From Oegoconia quadripuncta (Eukaryota > Arthropoda > Insecta > Lepidoptera > Autostichidae), in assembly GCA_949316235.1 (NCBI GenBank), contig OX438755.1, forward strand, positions 21,103,151 through 21,167,150: a DNA stretch of 64,000 bases, given 5' to 3'. The notes under the pieces are model-generated. The model had not been told where the DNA came from, searched no databases, and saw only the letters and a program-made list of their open reading frames with translations. A program made the translations under genes and the position numbers. Positions 49,301 through 58,300 of this stretch are shown piece by piece. Each line of letters opens with the position of its first letter. The first letter of the stretch is position 1.

Positions 49301-52300
49301 CTGCCAGTGTACTCAGTGTATTGAGTTTACTTACGTATGAATAATACAGAATCCATTTTCACACATTTTATCCCTCTTGACCGACATCAACTCATATTGT
49401 ATACATACAGAGTGAAATTGAATTCGTGTAATTCCTTCGTCCTCACCTGATTACGAACAATTTTCCACTAGGAACCATAGCCGAATTCAGGCCAAAATTT
49501 TTGGACTTCTATACTAAAGGTGGTTTCACAATGGTTTACTTTGTTTGGGTAATCGAAAATTTTTTATTCGAATTCGGCAATTGTTCCTTGGGGAAAGTTG
49601 TACGTAATCAAGAGTGGCGTCAAGTTAATGGGAATTACACGAATTCAAATTGACCAGAGTCAATTTGTGCGTTGTGCGTTGTGCATAAAAAAAAATATCT
49701 ATACAGATATAGGTATTTTTTTTATGCACAACGCGTTGGTACTTGACCTCAATCACACCTGATGTCAAGTGAAGATGAGGTCGAAGGTGAAAGCGTACGG
49801 ACCCGGAAACCCCAACATATTTGGGGGACTGGCTATCTTATCTCTGACAACCGGAACACAACAATGCTATTTAACATTGCTGCTTGGCGGCAGATTTAGA
49901 TAAGATGGTGGTAGCTAGCCAGGCGGACACTTAAAATGCCCTACCACCAACCAAACCGAGACTTAAACATGTACCCCGCTGGGGATCGAACCCGCGACCT
50001 CCGAATCGTAAACACAATGTTGTTTACATTGAGCCACGGAGGCGGTTAAAAACTGTATTCAATTGTATTTTATATATAATTTGGCCCATTAAGAGTTTTA
50101 TTGAACATAAGAAAGACACTTTGACAAACTGTGTTTTGCGGCTCAAGCATATTTCGAGGAGTTCAATTGTATTTCATTATAAAATAAGAATAGAAAGTTA
50201 TTTACATCGAACTAAGAGTTAAGAGTTATTATTGGTCTCGAACTGTAGTACTTTTTGGTTATATATTACTTTGGCTGCCGTAGTTATTCTAATATAATAG
50301 GTTAATATATATCTTGCTTGTAAAAAATGTATTAAGAATTTTTTGTAATTATTTAAATTAGTGCATGCTATTCTCTCATGTTGCTGTGCCTTCACAAGGT
50401 CCTTATTGATACAGTATACTATAATGTCATCAAAACAAAACATAAGGAATGCAATAAATTATTTGAGTTTGAGTTTGAGTTTCTCTGGTGGCAGCAACTA
50501 CTGGGGGGATCTGAAAATCAGCAGATTGATTAATCCTTACCCTTTTTTTTTATGATCGACTGGATTCGCGTTTGACCACAATCTTTCTTTCTTTATTTCC
50601 TTTCACTGTCTTTATTTTACTGTTGTAGTTTTTTATACTAAATTTGTGTAGTTTCGTCACAGTTTCGTTAATTAGAATATTACACTTATACCTTTAAAAA
50701 ACCCTATCTGTTCATCCAAATTCTAACAAATAAATCCTCAGAATTGTTGTACGTAATCATATTGACGACCGATTGGTGTAGTGGATAGTCACCCTATCAG
50801 CGAAACCAACGGTTGCGGGTTCGAATCCCGCGAGGGGTAAATGTTTGTATGATGAATACCAACACTTTTATTCTCGAGTCTTGGATGTTTATATAAATAT
50901 TTATGTATGTTTATCCGTTATCTAGTATCCATAGCACAAGCTTTGCTTAGTTTGGGACTAGATGATTGGTGTAAGTGTCCGAAATATTTATTATTTATTT
51001 ATTATTATATATATTATAATGTTCTGAGCATTATAATATATGATTACGTACCTACAATGTCTCCCATTACACGTTAATCTCTCACGCTACAAAATCTGTG
51101 TAAATCCAGAGATGTTTTATCACGTACTACATGTGGGGGACGTAATGTCAGTCCTTTGTGTTTGGGGACAATGCAATTTGCTTTGTTATCGCCTGTATTG
51201 TTTCAGTGGCTCAATCAGCTGCCAAACGCAAGGGCTTCACATGAATGACGCCATTAGTGACGTGGTGATTACTAGGTGGTGTAATTTCTAGACTGTCACG
51301 AGAGAATATCATCATGTCAGTCAGTCCACTGCTGTACATAGCCCTTCCCCATAGATCTTCAGAGTCTCTGGTTAGCAGCGGCCTGCATCCAGCGACCCAG
51401 CACGACCTTCATCAGGTTGTTCGTCCATCTTGCGAGTGGACGTCCTATGCTGCGGTTGCAGGTTCCACTCAAGAACTTTAATGCCCCACCGGTCATCAGT
51501 TCTTTGAGCCATGTGCTCTGCCCATTGCCACTCTAAGGCCTGTATTAATAAATCGTTCTTGAGATTGAGATCGCGTCTCGGTCTCAAGACCATTTTTTCT
51601 GATGCTGTTTTAATATGCAGCAGATTCTCAATCGTCAACTTGAGGCCATGTCAATCTTGAGAACGGTTTATCTGATCCGCTGAGCTATGTCGGTGACTGT
51701 ACAGCAAGGCGATACAAATAAAACAAAGGTCTGTTCCAATTCAAGTGGGATTTACTTATAGCCAGCAGTACTGGAATCGATACCTAGAGATGTATAGGCT
51801 CAACACATAAGCAAAGGTATAATACGAGTATTAATCACAAACCTTTATGATAATTAATAGAACCAAACGATAGCGCGTTTCAAAAATGATCAGCGTCATC
51901 TAGTGAAATCTTACGAACTAAAGTAATACAAATTGCTTCTACAGTGACATTCGCTCGTCCATGGATTTCTTTATTGAGAAAATAAACGCCACGCATTCCT
52001 TGGTCGTCAGCCGCTCGCTGAGTGCTGCACACACGTACAACGTGTACGTGCTGGTTAATGCACACATATAGTAATGTAGGTAATTAAGCCTATTCTAATT
52101 TAAAATATCATTCTATAGAATTCCTTTTCTTTCAGGTTTTACCATGTACACGACGTGTGTGATTTGGCTCGCGTTCGTACCTCTCTACTTCGGCACTGCA
52201 TCTCACGTGCCACTGCGTGTCACCAGCATGGCTGTCACCATCTCTCTCAGTGCCAGCGTCACCCTCGTCTGTCTCTTTTCACCAAAGGTATGTAGACCGC

Positions 52301-55300
52301 GACATAAATACTCATACCGTGCTTGTCGTAAAACCACTACATCGGGGCCACATGTCATTGCTTTCGCAGAATAGACGGGCCAGTTCACGACACTGCCAAG
52401 CGGTACAGCAGCCAAGGTAACGTATTCCTTGATTGCCGGCCGCTCAGTGAGCGTGCCTGTAATTTTCATACGTACAAATGTTTCACTAGTATTTACTGCC
52501 ACGCAGCTGCTTTGAGTCTGATAGCCGAATTTGGGCAATATTAGCTATACTTTGACAGTTTTATTATTAATTTCTCGGCTCGGCAGCGTTTGGGAAGCAA
52601 CGTAACATCTTCTCGTCCCAAATACCGTAATATCTCAAGACGAAGGTCTTTGTTTAGTGTGTTGCCAGTGATGACATATGGAACTGAAACGTAGTCGCTT
52701 ACTATAGGCCTCGTAAGAAGGCTCAAGGTCACCCAAATGGCAATGGTGGGAGCTAAATTCGATCCCGCAGAAGAACCAAGGTGATCGATATAGCCCGAAC
52801 AATTACTAAACTTAAGTGGCAGTGGGTGGGGCACATTGCTCATAGAACCGATGGCCATTGGGGCGGAAAGGTTCTCGAGTTGCGACCACGCACAGGAAGA
52901 CTCAGCGTGGGCAATCCATGAGGTGGACCGACGATTTCGTAAAGATCGCGGGAAGCCGCTGGATACAGCGCAGGATTAATCGTTGTGAAGATCTTTAGGG
53001 GAGTCCTTTGTCCAGCAGTGACGACTTTCGGCTGATGGTGATTATTAATTTATGCTTAGTGTCAGCAGTAAAATTGTCTCATTGAATGCAGAGCAGCAAC
53101 ATCGTCTAGTCTTTCATAATTATTGTCTTCTTGATAGTGTAAAAACGTATTGCAGTTCCATTTTGGCGAAGTTTATTGTGATGGAAAACAGCATGCTCCG
53201 CATTGGCGTGCTTCCAAATCGAGTCGCAGTCTGTAATAAATCACCACGAGGTATAGCAAACCGTTCATTTTGGGGTAACATTTTCAAGTGCCTAATAGAT
53301 CTTGTGCATAGGCGGGATATGGGAGGCGCCCTGGAATGCGCAATAGCTTGAGAATCTCACTCCCTCAAGTAGCAACAATAGTGGCATTTTCATACGGGTA
53401 TACTCGTGTTTCAGAGGACATGTTGAGCAGTCAGTCCTGATAGATTTCAACTGAAAGCAGTTGTTAAAAGTTGGTGGTTTACTTGAAAATACTGACTAGC
53501 AGGTAGCCACTGGTCTGACACAATTCCATCAATCTACACTGACTCCTATTTGCCGAGGGGGAGGTGGGAATCTTATTTTCCTACTTACATACTCTGTTTC
53601 TTTAAATAGACTGAGGTCCAAGGTAGCAATAGAGTCACGTATGGCACCCGCCTACCTGCAGTAGACGCCGTTTCGAGTACACAGTGGCAGGAGTGTGGAG
53701 GCGGGATCTGACTCCGCGTGGTGGTTACTGTCCTTGAACGAGAAAACACTGTACCCTAGAAGGCATTAATTTCGTAATTTCGAGACTGGCACAAAGAAAT
53801 AAAACCTCTCTCTATTTCCAAAGTTTTTACTTATACTTATCCGCGTTCGTCCTCTAAAGATCTTCTTCTTCAATTTAAGAGCTGTGCTCTTGTCGGTACA
53901 GTAAAGACCACGTCTCTCTACTTTCCGCCCTCGTTTTAACCTCTTGGTACGACACGATATTCACCTTTTCTTTCACTTGGTCAAAGTGATTACGCCTAGG
54001 TCTTCCCCTTCCTCTCTTTCCTTCAATCTTTCCCTCTAAAGATACGTTGTCCAAAATATCTGTTCCCATAACGAGAGTCTTAGGATGCAGATGTTATGCG
54101 AAACTATTATTTTAGATCGCATTATTTGGATAACGGATATGATGTTCTGAAAGTTAATTAGTGTTTTGCCGACTGAAGAAGCCGTATAAGAAGCATCACA
54201 GGCGCGATAAACGTTTATTTCGCGCGAGATTTGTCATGCACATTCATTTGGGCGAAATATACAACCGCCTCCGTGGCTCAATGTAAACAACATGAGTTTA
54301 CGATTCAGAGGTCGCGGGTTCGATCCCCAGCGGGGTACATGTAAAAGTACTCGGTTTGGTTGGTGGTAGGGCATTTTAAATGTCCGCCTGGCTAGCTACC
54401 ACCATCTTATCTAAATCTGCCGCCAAGCAGCAATGTTCATAGCATTGTTGTGTTCGGGTTGCCAGAGATAAGATAGCCAGTCCCCCAAATGTGTTGGGGT
54501 TTCCGGGTCAGTACGCTTCCACCTTCGACCTCATCTTCACTTAACATCAGGTGTGATTGAGGTCAAGTACTACTCACGTCGCATTACGGGGGCTGTTTCC
54601 TTTATATCTCCATGATTTGTCGTCGATTTTTCCTGTTAGTTAATAGTATTTACTTTTTGTTCAGTTGTATATAATCCTGATTCGACCGGAGAGAAATGTG
54701 CGCCAGAGCATAATGCCGGTGCGTTACAGCCGGAAGCCACCCCCTGCCGCACTGATACACTCGCAGAATAAAAGTAAGTTCTTTGATATTAATTGAAAGC
54801 ATTTTTTATTGTTCTAATTAATTTTTATTTATGTTATTTTATTTTATTCAGGACAACTAACAGCTACATAATACAATTATGTTTTATTATCTTATATGTA
54901 GACAATGGACGTCATTGTGTAACCAACTCCGTTATCCACGACAATTTTATATAATTATAACTGCAAAGACAGAAAAGCAATCCGAACCAGTTAATTTAAA
55001 TCTTAAGTATCACAAATATCCGACAGGACTTCCAAACACTGTTTCTTATATTGGTTTTTAGACAAAAAGAATATATCCACATCCGTTAGATATTTATTAT
55101 AGATGTTAGTCAGTCGACACATGGGGGCACGCTCCCCTGCATGCGTTCTGCTTATGTTAAGCGCAAACAAGCGATGTGGGTATAATTCCCTTATTCTTAG
55201 AGAACGACTAGGTCAATTTCTAATTAATTTCATTCACCATTTCCATACAATCAATACAATACAATACAATACAAATACACTTTATTGTACAAAAGGAGGA

Positions 55301-58300
55301 CATACATTTTACAAAACACAATACTGATAAGAGTACAATTAGGCGGCCTTATCACTAAAAGCGATCTCTTCCAGGCAACCTTTGGGTGTAGGAGTATAAC
55401 TCTATAGAACAGGCAGGTTGTGCAAAATACGGATGCAGATATGAAATACCTACATATCAATTACTTATTTAATAAACAAAAACTAAAACCATACATTTAT
55501 ACATATATATTATATACATAAATAGCTATATATATACATATAGATGGATACCACATACATAACAAAATAATACACACATAAGTACCTTATAAATATATAA
55601 TAAAATAATGAAAGAATTTGTAAAGCAAAATTACTAATTAATGATGACCAGTGAGAAGAAAAAAAAAATAATAATAATAACAATAATAAGGAGAAAGAGT
55701 AGATTAAAGGATTAAAAAAAGCTCTTTAACTCCTGTCTTGAAAACATTCAAAGACTCAGCACGTCTGATGGATTCAGGTAGAGAGTTCCACAGACGGATG
55801 GCCTGCAAAGTAAAAGACTGACTATAAAATTTGGACGTATTGGGTGGAACATAAAGCCGTAGATTATCCGTAGAACGAAGGCGGCGATTGTGGGTGGAAG
55901 AAAGAAATTGAAAGCATTCCTTGAGATAGAAAGGGGTTCTGGGATCAAACAGCACAATCAATATTGTTATGCAGCAAACTATATTTATAAAAACATGCAA
56001 TCCAGGAGTAATCGTCTTAATGATCTTGCCTATATTATTAGCAACACGTGAGAGCACCATAAGGTCCGCTGCTGCTTAAATCTATTTAGCGCTTTTTAAC
56101 TTTGATGGAATCTCAGTATCTATCGGTCCGTCGGCCAGAACTTTTTTTTTTTCAAAAACTGTCTAACTATTGCTCACAAAATTTTAATCCAAATCCGTTT
56201 CTGCGTTTTAGAGCTCAATCTGTATAAACATCCAGAAATTACAGACAGACACTCATATTTTTATCCTACGATTAGGCTCATTTGAAATTTTAATTAAACA
56301 TAATACTGGCTTTAAAAATTTTGACACACAAGTAACGGAATTCATTTTGTTCAATAACAGGTTACCTCTAGCTTACATTTCGTCCTTTACCAATGACGTC
56401 ATATTTAGGAGAGATACTCTCATAGATTGTATTGTACAAACAATAGATGTGCGCTTGAAGTGGTTGCTCACCACTCCACTAACGAAACAAGCTACCAATA
56501 CGAGCAAAACATCACGTAAGTGTAGTTACATATGACTCGAGTGAAGAACAATGCCACTAGTCACTGAAATTATATTGCAAAATCTCTCTGTCAAGGGAAA
56601 ATACGAACTTGGGACGGCATGTCGGTAATTGGAGCAGTATCACTGGCGTAGTGTTCCTAACATTGAGTTGGAAATTGAGCTCGGGAGGGACCTATAGTAG
56701 GGTTACCAGACGTCAGGATTTCTCATGACATGTCAGAATTATAAAGCACATGTCAGTATTCTCTCTAGACTTTCGATATGTCAGAATTTTTGGAATCATT
56801 TACGTTTCAATCTTAAAAATTATGTTTTATTCGTTATTATGGGAGTCTTTGTCTTTTTTTCGGTACCAGTCAGCTTTAATTGCGCTAAACTAAATTTATT
56901 TATCTACATACATACTTAACCTCACGACCTTTATCCCAAATGGAGTGGTCAAAGATATCCCAAAAATTTTGCGTTCGGGTTTTCCAAACACTTATGCTTT
57001 AAAGTTGTACTTACTCTCCTACAATACTCATGCACACACACACACACGTACACAGAACATGGAGAGCAGGTAAATACATCTAGAAAATCTTCTTGGCTAT
57101 TATACGAACGATGTCTCTGTCCTTTAGTTTTCATTTCCTCGTGTTTTATCTACAGTTGTGTCATGCATAAATAAATACATGCAGTGCTGTTTCTTATTCT
57201 TATGGCTGCACAGTATAATGCACAGTAATAGTTAAACAATATTCGAAAACATTCAAGCTGGTCTGTGCTACAGCAAAAGCAAAGTTTATAAATAACAAAA
57301 TAAAAAATAGTGCAGACGTAGTAAAGACTACTTGGAAAATTATAAATAGCGAAACTGGAAAAGTCAAGCCTTGCAACACCGATATTAGACTAAAAATTAA
57401 CGATCAAATTTTAATAACACATTTAGAAGTTGCAGAAGCTTTTGAAAAATTTTTCACCAACATTCCAATTTCGACTACAAATTCTCTTAATTCATGTCCC
57501 ACACTCGCTGAATCGCTACTTAGACAAAATGTGGGGATTTGTAATTCTCATTTTAAATTTCATCATATAAGTCCTGTAGACATTATAAAAGCATTTAGAT
57601 CTCTAGACAAGAAAAAGACTGTCGACCTTTACGGTTTATCAGTAAAAATTATTAGCGCCATAATTGATTGTGTGTCACCACACTTAGCTTGTATTTTTAA
57701 TAAATGTATTGATGATGGCATATTTCCTGATTTGATGAAACACAGTAAAGTTATACCTTTATTTAAAGCCGGTAGTAGAACAGACCCCTCTAATTTTAGA
57801 CCTATATCAATACTACCGACTCTCAGTAAAATCTTTGAAAAAATTATATTAATTCAGTTATCGGCTTATTTTTATAGTAACGATTTTATGTCGCATAAAC
57901 AATTCGGTTTTACTAGGGGCCGCTCGACAACCGACGCAGGTGTCGAGCTCTTACAACATATTTTTGAAGCTTGGGAAGATTCTCGGGATGCAATAGGAGT
58001 GTTCTGCGACTTGTCCAAGGCATTTGATTGCGTTAATCATGACATTTTAATCAGGAAATTACGTCATTATGGTGTAACAGGCCGTGCTATTGACCTTTTG
58101 AATTCTTATATGAGTGGCAGAGTTCAGAGGGTTAGTATCAGTGGCAACACATCGTCAGGGTCCACAGTCTGCATGGGCGTCCCGCAGGGTTCCATACTCG
58201 GGCCATTTTTATTTTTGGTCTATATAAATGACTTGCCTAACCTTGTAAAGGATAATAAACATGAAATAGTATTGTTTGCAGATGATACCTCCGTATTATT

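Noticed and set aside
52203..52538. Minus-strand 111-codon frame
   Set aside because: It is the mirror of mGluR exon h and its intron; the plus strand explains the region.
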